This document shows, piece by piece, positions 21,865 through 32,219 of a DNA stretch of 64,000 bases. The stretch is from Sternotherus odoratus. Its lineage: Eukaryota > Chordata > Testudines > Kinosternidae. Positions within the stretch are counted from its first letter, which is position 1. Each line of letters begins with the position of its first letter. The DNA is taken from the NCBI GenBank assembly GCA_032164245.1, contig JAVMKO010000006.1, positions 9,563,001 through 9,627,000 on the forward strand. Direction: 5' to 3'. The translations under genes were made by a program, and so were the position numbers. The notes under the pieces are model-generated. The model did no database searches, was not told the DNA's origin, and saw only the letters and a list, made by a program, of their open reading frames with translations.

Positions 21865-22986
21865 CTCCCACTGAAATCACGAGACCTTGTTAGGAATTAC
21901 CGATGCGGCTGCAGGAGTGCATTATTGGGCAGTAATCTAAACCATGACCTCGGCCTCCCTCAGAAATACCCAAATCCTCGGAGGCTCCAAACTCATTGGA
22001 AGAAAGTAACTACATCCCGGACAGCAATGAGCAATCTCTTTATTAGACAGGTGAAGCTTCTCTGACATATCCCGAAAGGTTAGCTGGATTCAACTGTTTA
22101 AAAGAAAATTGATAAATATTGTGGAGCCTGTAAAATATTATCCAGTATTTCAAAGATAATTCTAACCTCTATCATTTCTATTTAGTCTGTCACATGCCGC
22201 CACTAAATGCAAGCTGGATAGAATGATCTATATCCTGAACGTGACATATAGTGACAAGAATCCCATAGACAAAGAAAACCCTCTGCTGACCTTGATCATG
22301 GGAAGCAGTAGCATTCCCCTGGGTATACAAATAAATTAGGCTAATAGCTTGTAAAATCTATAGGCCAGCTCCTGGCCTGTGATAAAGCCCCTCTAGACTG
22401 CTGCAGCACAACAGAGGCACCAAACCGCCATAAACAAGCAGCCTGGGATTGTCTCATCATGGAGGAACCCACAGCTGATGTAGAGCTGTCCCAGCCGACT
22501 CCATATCACCCTCTCCAAGCCTCTGCCCCAGGAAGCCAGACGGGGGACAAAGTGGGTGGTGACACCCAGCCAGCGTAACAAACCAACATAATTTAGAGCA
22601 GCCCTGAGATGGCTCTAAATTATGCCAGGATCAAAATTGCTCCTGGCTGCCCCAGGGATCAAGGAAGCACAAAACTGGCCTGTAGCCCTCCTTCCTTCAG
22701 CTGCATTTAGCAGAGCTCTGGGATATAGCACCATATCGCAAATCTGAATCAAAACCCTAGTTTCACTTGAGCTGTTCCAAAGCTCCTGATATTGTCCTGA
22801 TAACGTTCCCTTATCTGTTCAATTCCGCTGCTGTGCTAGATGCTCAAATCTCCCTCGGAGAAACTTGCAGAGTGTTATGCCAATAGGCACATAAACAGAC
22901 GATCCTGAACATTCCCCCACACAGAGCACTTAATTCACCCAGTGATTTTAAAGGAGTCTACTCTACAAACACTACAACAGCACAGT
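21865..22986. other. No gene recognised
   Basis: Unique-looking sequence. The 13-nt-arm palindrome at 22587-22624 belongs to a dispersed hairpin family (see findings). Confidence 0.4.
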
Positions 22987-23218
22987 GCCATGTAGACACT
23001 TGCTACAATTGAAGGTTTTTTCCCATCACTGTAGTTAATCCACACACCCAAGAGGCAGTAGGTAGTTTGATAGAAGGGTTCTTCCATTGACTTAGTGGTG
23101 TCTATACTGGGGCTTAGGTGGGTCTAACCATGTCTCTCATGGGTGTGAATTTTGCACAGCCCTGTGTGAGGTAGCTAAGTCTAAGTCTACCTATGTTTTA
23201 GAGGTAGGCCAGGCCTTA
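22987..23218 (+). mobile_element. Decayed Harbinger-like MITE (part of a composite)
   Basis: It starts 'gccatgtagacacttgcta', contains 'gtgtctatactggggcttag' and 'catgggtgtgaattttgca', and ends 'gtaggccaggcctta', directly abutting the next MITE at 23219. The same junction occurs in reverse orientation near 27292. Confidence 0.5.
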
Positions 23219-24341
23219 GGGTACATCTATGTGGCATCTGGGAGCACGCTTCCCAGCTCAAGTAGAAAGATTCACTAACTCTGCTTGAGCTGGTGGGCTC
23301 AAAATAGCACAGGGGATGCGGGTAGCACCACTGGCAGCTCAGGCTAGCTGGCTGAGTATGCATTCAGGAGGTGTAAGAGTATCCTTCCCTTTCTCTGTGC
23401 TCTGGGGTACAGAGAAAAGGACTCTTCTTTACCAGACCAAATAACTATAAGCTGCTTCCCAGCCTAAGTTAAGTTTTTACACCCCCAAACCCTCCACACT
23501 TTACCAGCTGGGAAATTGGGGAATCGCTGCCACCATCCGGGTGGATCTCCAAAGCCCTGGAGGGGGGCACCCGAACTCCCTCAAAGCCCTGCTCTCTCTC
23601 CTGAGAGTCGGACCCTCAGAGGCTGTTTCCCTTCCCCCTTTCCCCTCCCATCTGTTACCAAGAGAGATAAGAAACCACCCTGAGGCTTTCACCCTGTGAG
23701 CCTTCCTCTTAGACACACAGACTGTCCTGTACCTGGGAACTGGGATAAATCCAAGCTAGGATTTCTTTATGAGAAGAACCAAACCTTTTTATAACTAAAA
23801 AGATTTAATAAAGAAAAGAGAATACAGCATACAATTAAGACACTACACAGGTACAGAATTTTCTAACCTCAGTCTTCTTGCATAAACAAACTTCTCCCCC
23901 CCCCCCTTCTCTGCTAACTACACAGAGGGGGACACCAAAGGTCGAATGCAAGCTTATGCAGGATACAATTCTTACTTACAGTTTTAGCTAGTTATGAAGA
24001 CATACAGAGAAAGGACAAGATTGTGGGTCCACAGCTGGACCAGGAGTTCTGAGTCCATTCAAAGCCCAGATTGAACTGCCCTCTACTTCCTGGTCTCTTT
24101 GTGTCTAGTCAGACTCCTCTGACGACACTGACCTCTCAGGTAACATTAACCCCACACAGACAAGACAACCCTCCACACTTATGACAGGAGGTCAGGCCGG
24201 TTGGTAGCCGGGTGGCTAGCCCGAGATTCTGCCCGTGCTACCCAGTTACACTGCTATTTTTAGTAGGCTAGCTTAGGTAGAGATGGCACATTTCTCTACC
24301 CATACTGGGAAGCAGACTTCCCACTGCAGTGTAGGTGGACC
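23219..24341 (+). mobile_element. Harbinger-like MITE split by a solo LTR
   Basis: Ends 'gggtacatctatgtggca' and 'cagtgtaggtggacc' are weak inverted repeats. TTA precedes the left end (23216-23218) and TTT follows the right. Internal 'cccagctcaagtagaaagat' mirrors the right part 'ctctacccatactgggaagc'. The LTR at 23372-24186 divides it into about 153 and 155 bp. Confidence 0.55.
23372..24186 (-). mobile_element. Solo LTR, family A, minus orientation
   Basis: 815 bp with TG...CA-type termini (+ strand 'tgtaagagtatcc' to 'cacttatgaca'), flanked by a perfect 5-bp target duplication GGAGG at 23367-23371 and 24187-24191. The same LTR family, 761 bp, lies in + orientation at 27762-28522. Shared blocks include 'taacttaggctgggaagcag' (on the minus strand here) and 'ggggttaatgttacc'. 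Five-bp duplications and TG/CA ends are typical of retroviral integration. No internal genes are left. Confidence 0.85.
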
Positions 24342-24344
24342 TTT

Positions 24345-25625
24345 AAGGGTTCACACATGGATGTAATTCTTGGTTCTCCAAGGACCTGAATTCTTGGTTC
24401 TCCTGCATCTGCTGAAATCATTGGCAAAACGCGCATTGGCTTCAGTAGTACAGGATCCAGGAGATAAAAATGGAGAACAAAAGATCCTTATTGTTCTGCC
24501 ACGCTGAATGAACAGGCAAGAGAGGAGGACAGGCCAGAATTCCTAAAACTGGGCATGTGTCTTTTTTTATTTTATTCTCACTTTATTTATTTCGGTTGCA
24601 GTAAGACAGACAGACGCACGCACAGAGAACAACAAAACAACCAGGTTCATACACAGTTAGACCAATACTGGTTAAAGGGAAATATTGTGGCAGAATGATA
24701 AAGCGGGACAGATAATTAGTGGTTGAAATGTATGTACCAGTAGCAACCATCATTTATAAAACACAAAGACAATGCACAAAAGGGTTTAATGTGGTCCAAC
24801 AAAGCAACTGCGGATAGCAAAGTAAGCATAGAACAACTAGCTCCCAAAACAACAATCTATAATCATGACGAGAATGTGTATGGCAATGGCTTCTCAGTTT
24901 CCTCATGATCTAGCCAGACTGAACCAAAAAGAGGGATGGATGGATGGATCAATCTCCCTCTTTTGGGGTTATATATATAATGATGTTTAGCTCCATGGGT
25001 GAGCAAATTATTAGCGAGTTTTGCAAGTCTCTTGAGAAACGTCCATTTTCAATAACAAATTCCAAACCTTCTAAAAATAATAGTTTATTTCAGGCAGACA
25101 TATACAGACTTGTAGCTTTTCAGGTTGACAGGGCCAGGAATACTTTTTAAGAATTCATTTTGTTGTTGATCAAGGGGGATGATTCTGTTAAGAAAATGAT
25201 GAATGTTCCCAGGTGAAGCTACTAGATGCGAGGTATAAAGCTGGCTGGAGAATTTTTAACACACAAAGATGTTTCTGTAGCTCAGAGTATTAATTTTCCT
25301 TAGTAAATAATTTTCTTATTAAGCATTTAGTCAAATTTTACTTTTTAATTTGCACGCAAAGATTTTGCTGACTTTTAGTTATGTTCATAATACATTTGTG
25401 CAGTTCAGCAAAGCACATATTCCAGTCTCTCAATTAAAAGGAAATCTTAAGAACTGTGGAAGGATGGTAAATTGAGTTAAAATGGCTGGGGAAGTCTCTC
25501 TTGTGAAGTCTCTCTAGGTTTTATATCTGAGATTCCAAATCTTTGCCAACAGCTCTTGGTGCCTTTTTATGAGAAATTACAAAACAGAGAGGTTCCACAA
25601 GTAGCTGCTTTGAGCACTTGCCCCT
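24345..25625. other. No gene recognised; AT-rich
   Basis: AT-rich, unique-looking sequence with a short (GGAT)n tract near 24935-24948 and (TA)n at about 24970. The 24944-25150 frame is probably chance. Confidence 0.4.
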
Positions 25626-25627
25626 GG

Positions 25628-25812
25628 AGATGTGGACAGAAGTGACTTCTCTATCACTTGACATCTTTCTATCAAGATTGGATATCTTTCAAAACCAGCT
25701 ACGCTCTAAGTCAGCCACAAGTTGTGGGTGAAATTCTATGGCCTGCTGTGTTATACAGGTCAGACTTGATGATCATATTGGTCTTTTCTGGGCTCAAAAT
25801 CTATAGGGCAGA
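25628..25812 (+). mobile_element. CR1/L3-type LINE 3' tail
   Basis: 'ctatcaagattggatatctt' followed by 'tctatggcctgctgtgttat', 'caggtcagacttgatgatca' and 'ggtcttttctgggctcaaaa' is the 3' tail of an L3/CR1-type LINE in + orientation. No ORF remains. Confidence 0.65.
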
Positions 25813-25914
25813 TCCTTGGGTGGTGTTAATTTTCATAGCTTCATCAATTCACAAAGAGAATAAAATTCCTTGGTTGTCATAAAAGCGCTTAGATGACCAA
25901 CATCAGTTCAGTCT

Positions 25915-26005
25915 TTCCTTGTGTTTGTACAGTGACTAGCACACTGGAAACACAATCCTGATTGCAACCTCTGGACACTACAAAAATACATACAATAATG
26001 ATAAT
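25915..26005 (+). repeat. MIR-like SINE 3' tail
   Basis: 'ttgtgtttgtacagtgacta' and 'gcacactggaaacacaatcc' followed by an AATAATGATAATG end resemble the tail at 9836-9935. Diverged. Confidence 0.5.
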
Positions 26006-26009
26006 GCCG

Positions 26010-26774
26010 CCCCTCTGCTGAGCAGTAACAGACATTCAGGGTGTTGTAGGTCAGCTTCCAGTTGGAGGAGAAATCAGTGATGCAGAGTTTGGGTGTACTA
26101 TACATGTAACTTGCTTTATTTACAAACAGGCACTAGTCCTGCATCAGAGATGGTCCAACAGCATGCAGGACAACCCCTCCTATCTGAAATGTTTTGCAGT
26201 GCTGCAATTCCTCATATCTGTAACATCTTATTATCAAAACAGCCGTACTTTCAGACACACCAAGGGTAAAACCATGTGTTTTCTTACTGATACAAACAAG
26301 AAGCCAAAGATTGAGCAGAGGCGATATTTATTTAAAGGCCTATTTCTGGGCCTGACACCAGTGGTTTCACCATCACCTCATTGGCAGCAGCAGTCATTAG
26401 AGAAGCCATTGCACACTAAGTAGTATATTTCCCACAAATGCACACAGCTGGGAGCCTTCCAGACCAGCTGAAATGCCTGCTTGCCATTTGGATAACTTTG
26501 CAGCATCTCACTTTTGGCTTCTTTGTTGCAATATAACAAAAAATCCATCAAAAACCCAGGTCACTTCTATTGCTCCATCCATTGTCTTAATCTGATTATG
26601 TGATGTTTCCTTATGGCAGTCACAGTACCCAGAATCTGCTTTCAAGGACACTGGTGCAATCCCAGTATAAAGCCAGTGTCCTACAAAGCACTCGTAGCCT
26701 GTTTTAATGCCATTAAGTCAATGAGAATCGTTCAATGGCCCTTAAATCTGGACTTAAAAAAAAAGGACTTAAAA
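26010..26774. other. No gene recognised
   Basis: Unique-looking sequence. No frame with family resemblance. Confidence 0.4.
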
Positions 26775-26777
26775 AAA

Positions 26778-26829
26778 AAAGGGCCGACGGGCCACATGTG
26801 GCCCACGGGCCGTAATTTGCCCACCCCTG
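26778..26829 (-). mobile_element. Terminal piece of a hAT (CAGGGGTGGGC family)
   Basis: On the minus strand it reads CAGGGGTGGGCAAATTACGG followed by a 'cccgtgggccacatgtggcc' block, a common hAT terminus. 'acttaaaa' on the left and 'acttacat' on the right could be a decayed 8-bp target duplication. Only the end is left. Confidence 0.6.
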
Positions 26830-27109
26830 ACTTACATGCTTACAAATAAGCATGGGTTTAACAGCTTCCCTGGATCAAGTCTACCACGAGAGCAAAATTT
26901 GAATCCATGGAAAGTGTAAAATGCAAAGTAGGCACCTACCGTACTACAAGCATCTACAAAAGCTGGTGAGATGCTTCCCAAATTGAGCTAAACAAGATCC
27001 TCCTCCACTTCCACAGCTCATTCAGGATGTACAAACCAAGCCTAGTTCTCTTTACTCTATGGCCGAACACATTCTTGATCAGAGATTAATACCCACTGCA
27101 CAGTATAAT

Positions 27110-27366
27110 GATGTTGTACACTCCAGGAAGGAATATGCTGGCTCTATGCTGGAATCACTCTGGGAAGCCTCTATGGTGGTGCTACCTCCATCTCTGCTGC
27201 TATTTTGAGCACACTCGCTCAAGCAGAGTTAGTGCATCTGTCTACTGGAGCTGGGAAGCATGCTCCATGCTATCATACAGATATACCCTAAAACTTGGCC
27301 CACCCCAAAAAACATAGGTCCACCTAGTTACCTCACTCAGGGCGGAGCAAAATTCACACCCATGAC
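27110..27366 (-). mobile_element. Composite MITE pair, minus orientation
   Basis: The reverse complement of 27190-27292 matches the left part of the MITE at 23219 ('actctgcttgagc', 'gctcaaaatagca', 'gcttcccagct'). The reverse complement of 27293-27366 matches the right part of the MITE at 22987 ('catgggtgtgaattttgc', 'acctatgttt'). The order and junction are the same as at 22987-23371, inverted. Confidence 0.55.
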
Positions 27367-27372
27367 AGTTTA

Positions 27373-27590
27373 ATGGGTCAGAGGGGTGGTTGTGGAAGTT
27401 GTGGTGGAACTCTGTGAGGGAGTTTAGGCTGTCTGTCCAGAGGATGAAAATATCATTGATGTATCTCAGGTATATCATTGGTTCTGTGGTGCATCTGCCC
27501 AGAAATTATTCCTCCAAGTGACCCATGATGAGACTAGCATCTTGTGCAGCCTTCACTAAATGCCCCAATAACAGCTAGATGGATATAACC
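27373..27590 (-). pseudogene. Penelope-like reverse transcriptase fragment
   Basis: The minus strand encodes 'MIYLRYINDIFILWTDS' followed by 'LTEFHHNFHN'. Penelope-like elements have an R-Y-I-D-D-I-F-x-I-W motif at the RT active site. Here the catalytic YIDD reads YIND, so the first aspartate is lost. Upstream, the minus strand gives a segment like 'ASLIMGHLEE', in the position where Penelope RTs have A-N-L-x-M-G-x-L-E. Truncated and dead. It supports Penelope-like elements as the source of the repeat units elsewhere. Confidence 0.72.
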
Positions 27591-27599
27591 AGACAATCA

Positions 27600-27756
27600 C
27601 TACGCTCTCGAATGCATGTAGGAAAATGATAAAAGACAAAAACACGCTGTTACCTGTGGACGAATACTTTTCACAAAACACTCACTCCACCTCTGACCTC
27701 TCAGTCCTCATTCTCACAGGTAACCTGCACAACCCCTTCAAAAAAATGAGCCTTTT
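27600..27756 (+). mobile_element. Penelope-like element fragment, opposite orientation
   Basis: The + strand frame gives 'SDLSVLILTGNLHNPFKK', which resembles the C-terminal region I recall for reptile Penelope-like ORFs. It faces away from the RT fragment at 27373-27590, so the copy is rearranged. The solo LTR at 27762 cuts it. Confidence 0.5.
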
Positions 27757-27761
27757 GGGTC

Positions 27762-28522
27762 TGTCATAAGTGTTGCTCTGCCTGTATGGGGTTAATGTTA
27801 CCGGAGAGGGAGTGACGTAAGAGCCCCGGACCACGAGGCAGAGAGGAGGGAGTTTTAGTTCAGTTTTCCTGCCATTCCAGTGTTGGCAAGAGACCCATTT
27901 TTTGCCTCTAGCTATGGAGGGAGAAAACTTCTACTTTCCTTCCTATGTTCATAAGTAGCTGTGCTGTGAGTAATATGTTGATTTCCATAATTTTCTGTAC
28001 CTATTTAGAGTGTCACTAGCCTTTTCAGAGGGGAAGTTAGAGAACTCTAGATTGTGAAGTTGTATTGTACGTGTATGCTTTATTCTCTTTTCTTTATTAA
28101 ATCTGTTTAGTTATAAAGAGCGTTTGATTTATTTCCCTTAAGGTTCTCTCTGCTTTCAGGCTGGAAAGGGAGGGGGGAAGGGGAGTAGGTCTAAAGGACA
28201 AGCTCACAGTGTATGAGCTAGAGTGCGGAGTCTATCTCTCTCTACCTTCAGGCTAGAAGGGAAGGGGGGGAGCAGTCTGGGTCCCGATCTCTCAGGGAGA
28301 GGGAAAGGGGGAGTTGGGGTGTCAAGGTACCCCACCCCATGGTCTTGGGGTGATTACTGAGTGGTGGCAGCGTGATCCCCATTTCCCCAAGGGTAGAGTG
28401 TGGGGTTTGGGGGGGTGCAGACTTAACTTAGGCTGGGAAGCAGCTTGTAGTTATTTGGTCTGGCATAAAAGAGGCCCCTCTCTGTACCCCAGGTTAAGAG
28501 AGAGGGAATGGACACTCTTACA
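27762..28522 (+). mobile_element. Solo LTR, family A, plus orientation
   Basis: 761 bp, beginning 'tgtcataagtgttg' and ending 'gacactcttaca', with a perfect 5-bp target duplication GGGTC at 27757-27761 and 28523-28527. An ATTAAA-type poly(A) signal lies near 28097. Partner of the LTR at 23372-24186. The different target duplications show two independent insertions. No retroviral genes remain. Confidence 0.87.
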
Positions 28523-28529
28523 GGGTCCA

Positions 28530-30120
28530 CGCACACTGCTCTGTTAGCTCCATTTGGTCACTGGCACATGCAGTACCCAGTGCGCAAATACAATTGTGTG
28601 AATGGCACTATTGCAGTTGGAAAATCTTGTGTTGTAGTCACATGGCCTTTGTCCTTGTGCCGTACAGTATCCCTGAAGCATTCAGTATCAACCTAGAAAT
28701 GCTGCTCATAGCTCCTTAATTGTTTTGTTTCTGCCCCAAACAGCAAATAAAACAATAAATGAATAAAAAAATCATGCTTGGAAATACAAATGACCTCTTC
28801 AGACCTAAACACGATGCACTTCAGATTGAATTGAAATGAAAGTGAGTGTCTTCACCTTTAATGAGCTGTAATTTTATAGACCCTTTTCTCAGGAGATGTT
28901 GGTTTCTATTTCATTGTTCTAAGTGGATCTTTGGGGAGGTACCATTACAATACACCGGATTTATTGTTGTTCTAGTGGCTTTTTCCCTTTGGAGTTTTAT
29001 TTCCATATTTTTCTATTACCTTTTTTGCTTTGTGTGCAGGATAAACTATACCACATATTCATAAGGATAAGTTGCTACCAAACAAGAACGGTTGCTCTAG
29101 GGTGCTGATCACTTCTGAAATCCTGATTACTTCAATTAGCTCCCTAATGCCATGCTGTGCATTTGCTTAGATCCTCGGACTCAAGAGAGGTCAGAAGCTC
29201 CAGGTGCTGTGTACTAACTAGTGGAAGCAACTGAACTTTCTTCCAAGTTATTGCTGAAAGACAACACTGTGCCCAGCAATTGATACTTCCTAGAGGAAAT
29301 AACTCTGCCCTTGTAATGAGGATAGGGAAGGTGTTTTAGGTCCTTAGAAGCTCAAATAAAATGTTCCCTGTTGCAATTAGTCTTGCTGTCTTCATTTGCA
29401 GGGCTTTTGACCATGAAATTGATACCATGTTTAAATCTCACAGGGAATGTTCTCCCAATTTTCTTGTGCGGTATTTGTCAGGGAATGAAGTAGGAAGAAG
29501 CAGGAAAGGCATATGCTCCATGAGGCTCTTTATTTCATTTATGATTAAAAACTGCAAACTGGTGGAGAAAATGTTTTAGATGTATGGTTTGGTTACATAT
29601 ATACTGGAGGGTCATGTGACAGCATTAACCCAAGTTACTGCACAGTCACCATTGTTTTCAGTGGAGTCCCTGTACAGTTTCCATGTAGAGCAGTTTCCAT
29701 GAAATAAAGCAGTATTGCTTCCTCTGATTTTATCACGAGTCTCTCCATTTCTCTCCAAGCTGCAGCTCAACTGTGAGCACACCTTAAATATAAGACCGAG
29801 GGCTAGCACGACAGAGTGCTGGGAACCTACAACTCAGCCAGTCTTCTGTTCACACAAACACCAATTAACTCCCCCAGAGCAGATCGGACTGGGCCTACTT
29901 AGTGGATTATAATGGGCTGGGGAGGACTAAAGAACTAATTAGCCCATTAGCGCAGAGGGTAGAAGATGACACAGGAAGAAAGTGCTATGGGAGAGACAGG
30001 GTAGAGGAGCCAGAACAAAAGATCTCTGCGTGGAGAGATCTCTTCCTTCCCCTCTCCTTGGCAGAGGAGGAACCGATGTCCTAAATGCTGTGGATCAGTA
30101 AGGTGGCGGGAAGAGCAATG
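28530..30120. other. No gene recognised; AT-rich
   Basis: Unique-looking, AT-rich. Frames at 28846-29064 and 29361-29579 are hydrophobic or basic but short and without homology that I recognise. Confidence 0.4.
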
Positions 30121-30126
30121 TAAATA

Positions 30127-30498
30127 CAAAAGAACCTCAGAGTTACGGACGCCTCGGGAACGGAGGCTGTTCATAACTCCAAAATGTTCGCCACTGAACA
30201 AAATATTACGGTTGTTCTTTCAAAAGTTTACCACGGAAGCTCAACTTAATATAGCTTTGAACCTACACTATGCAGAAGAAAAATGCTGCTTCTAACCATC
30301 TTAATTTAAATGAAACAAGCACGGAAAGTTTCAAGACCTTGTCAAAAAATTGTTAAACTTCCCCTTTAATTTTTTTTAGTCGTTTACATTTAACACAGTA
30401 CTGTAATTGCTGCCTTTTGGGGGGGGGGGTCTCTGCTGCTGCCTGATTGCCTACTTCTGGTTCCAAATGAGGCTGGTGTAACACTTGAGGTTCTCCTG
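30127..30498. mobile_element. Tigger-like (Tc1/mariner) MITE
   Basis: The left end has 'agaacctcagagttacgga' and the right end 'acttgaggttctcctg', inverted relative to each other, with TA on both sides (30125-30126 and 30499-30500). Internal 'atgcagaagaaaaatgctgc' and 'aatttaaatgaaacaagcac' match a common reptile Tigger derivative that I recall. Non-coding. Confidence 0.7.
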
Positions 30499-30504
30499 TA
30501 AACT

Positions 30505-31430
30505 ACAGGGTGATGGTGGTTAACGAGGGAAAGTCTCTGAACATTCTGGGTAGGCAGAGCAGAAGGCAAGAGCGGGAGCTACGGGTTTGGGTTACCCCCG
30601 GGAAATGGGACATTCTGACACTTCCAGGAACGGCGTGGGCTCACCCCTGCCTGCATGACCCTACACGTGGTGTGAGGCCACGCCACCCAGGGGATGCCAT
30701 CTTCAAGAGCACGCTGCCCCAGTCCCGCCAGCCAGCCCTCGCCCACGACGCGTGTACGATGTCGCGCTGGCGGAGGAGGGGGAAGGGTGCACCGTTCAAG
30801 GCAGTGTGCTCCGTCTGGTGCTGGACAAAACCACGCCGGTTCTGTCCCTTTATCGGATGGGGACAAACCAGCCAAAAAGAGGACTGGCTGGTATAAAATG
30901 AGACAAGTGTCCCCGTCCCCCCCTCATGGGACCTCGCCCTGTCACAGCCGGGCAAGAGTCCTCCATGCTGGGCAGAGGAATACCTTGAGCCACGTGTGCC
31001 TTCGGGGTCATTGGGATGGTGGGGGGGAGGGGGAGATGGGCTTGTTTGAAGAAACGTGGATTTTTGTGTGATCCTCAGCATGCAAATGAGGTGCTGAGCT
31101 ACCCCTCTCTGACCTCAATCCTGCTTCTAGCCAACTAAGTGGTGGCTGGCTGCAAGGCAGTGCTCTCCTTCGTGGGGGATCTGCTTCCCCGGGCTCCCTT
31201 TTCTGCTCTCATGTTTTGTCTTACGCAGCGGTCTGCACCTGCATGGAGCAAGATCAAGCCTTGAAAGTGGATCCTTGGAAGGAACTGGTAGGAGGCTGCC
31301 TTTTATGAAGTGGGAAGATAACTCAGGGCCCCGAGGGGTGCACAGTGAACGGTTCTTAACAGTCCCAGACTCTGCAATGCTTCTGCCACCATGGTTCATT
31401 AGATACACACAGTGGTATCTAATGCAGTAG
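30505..31430. other. GC-rich stretch, no gene accepted
   Basis: Open frames up to 146 codons occur on both strands (30510-31081) but overlap one another and have no domain. A block 'ggatggggacaaaccagcca' and 'aaaaagaggactggctggta' looks like a repeat I cannot name. The rest is unclassified. Confidence 0.4.
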
Positions 31431-31433
31431 GGA

Positions 31434-31640
31434 GATAGGATGGCCTAGTGGCTAGAGCACTGGACAGGGACTCAGAAAACCTGGATTCTCTTCCTAGCTC
31501 TCTGTCATTGGATTGCTGGATCACCTTGTGCAAGTCACTGCACTGCACTGTGCCTCAGTTTCCCCACCTGTAAAATGCCTACCTTCTTTGTAAAGCACTT
31601 TGAGATGAAAAGCTTCATACAAAGATAGCCATTATTTAAA
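31434..31640 (+). repeat. MIR-like CORE-SINE
   Basis: The order is a tRNA-like head 'ggcctagtggctagagcact', core 'tgcctcagtttccccacctg' and tail 'ttgtaaagcactttgagatg' with 'gccattattt' at the end. Intact order and + orientation. Confidence 0.75.
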
Positions 31641-31644
31641 AAAA

Positions 31645-31981
31645 GGAAGCGAAATGAAGACAGGATTAGAAAATAGCACCCGAGAAGAGCGGACAGAGCA
31701 AGTGTGTATTTGCAGTTTGGAGAAGCAGAGGCAAAGGAGGAAGAGATGACTGTCTACAAACTTTAGACAGGCGGCATTATCCAGACCATAGTGAAGGAGA
31801 ATAGCACAGTGAAGCGCAATGGTCTGAAAGAGAAGAGGGCTAAACTGAGTGCAGCAGCATGATTCCTAGCAGCCAAGGCAGTGGGACGATCTGCCCGCAA
31901 GAAGTAGCTAAAGCACCACCACAAGAAGCGTTTTAGGGTTATAAGATACACCGAGCAATAAAAGCCTGATCCAAAGCTCAC
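31645..31981. other. No gene recognised
   Basis: Unique-looking sequence. The 31763-31993 minus-strand frame is probably chance. Confidence 0.4.
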
Positions 31982-31996
31982 TGAAGTCAACAAGAA

Positions 31997-32201
31997 TCAG
32001 AGAGGTAGCCGTGTTAGTCTGGAATAGCAGAGGTAACAAAGTCCTGTGGCACCTTAAAGACTAACTATAAAGTTTTGAAGCATGAGCTTTTGTGGGCTAA
32101 TACCCACTTCGTCGGACGACGAAGTGGGTATTAGCCCACGAAAGCTCATGCTTCAAAACTTTATAGTTAGTCTTTAAGGTGCCACAGGACTTTGTTACCT
32201 C
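31997..32201. mobile_element. Penelope-like insertion with perfect 85-bp inverted arms
   Basis: A short head 'tcagagaggtagccgtgtta' and 'gtctggaatagca' is followed by two arms, 32030-32114 and 32117-32201, that are reverse complements apart from one G/T wobble position around the stem, with only 'ga' between them. Each arm holds the hammerhead-like core. The whole is flanked by a perfect 15-bp target duplication 'tgaagtcaacaagaa' at 31982-31996 and 32202-32216. Confidence 0.8.
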
Positions 32202-32219
32202 TGAAGTCAACAAGAAGCT

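Noticed and set aside
30510..31081. Frames of 98-146 codons on both strands
   Set aside because: Mutually overlapping, with no domain or splice context; unclassified GC-rich sequence is the simpler reading.
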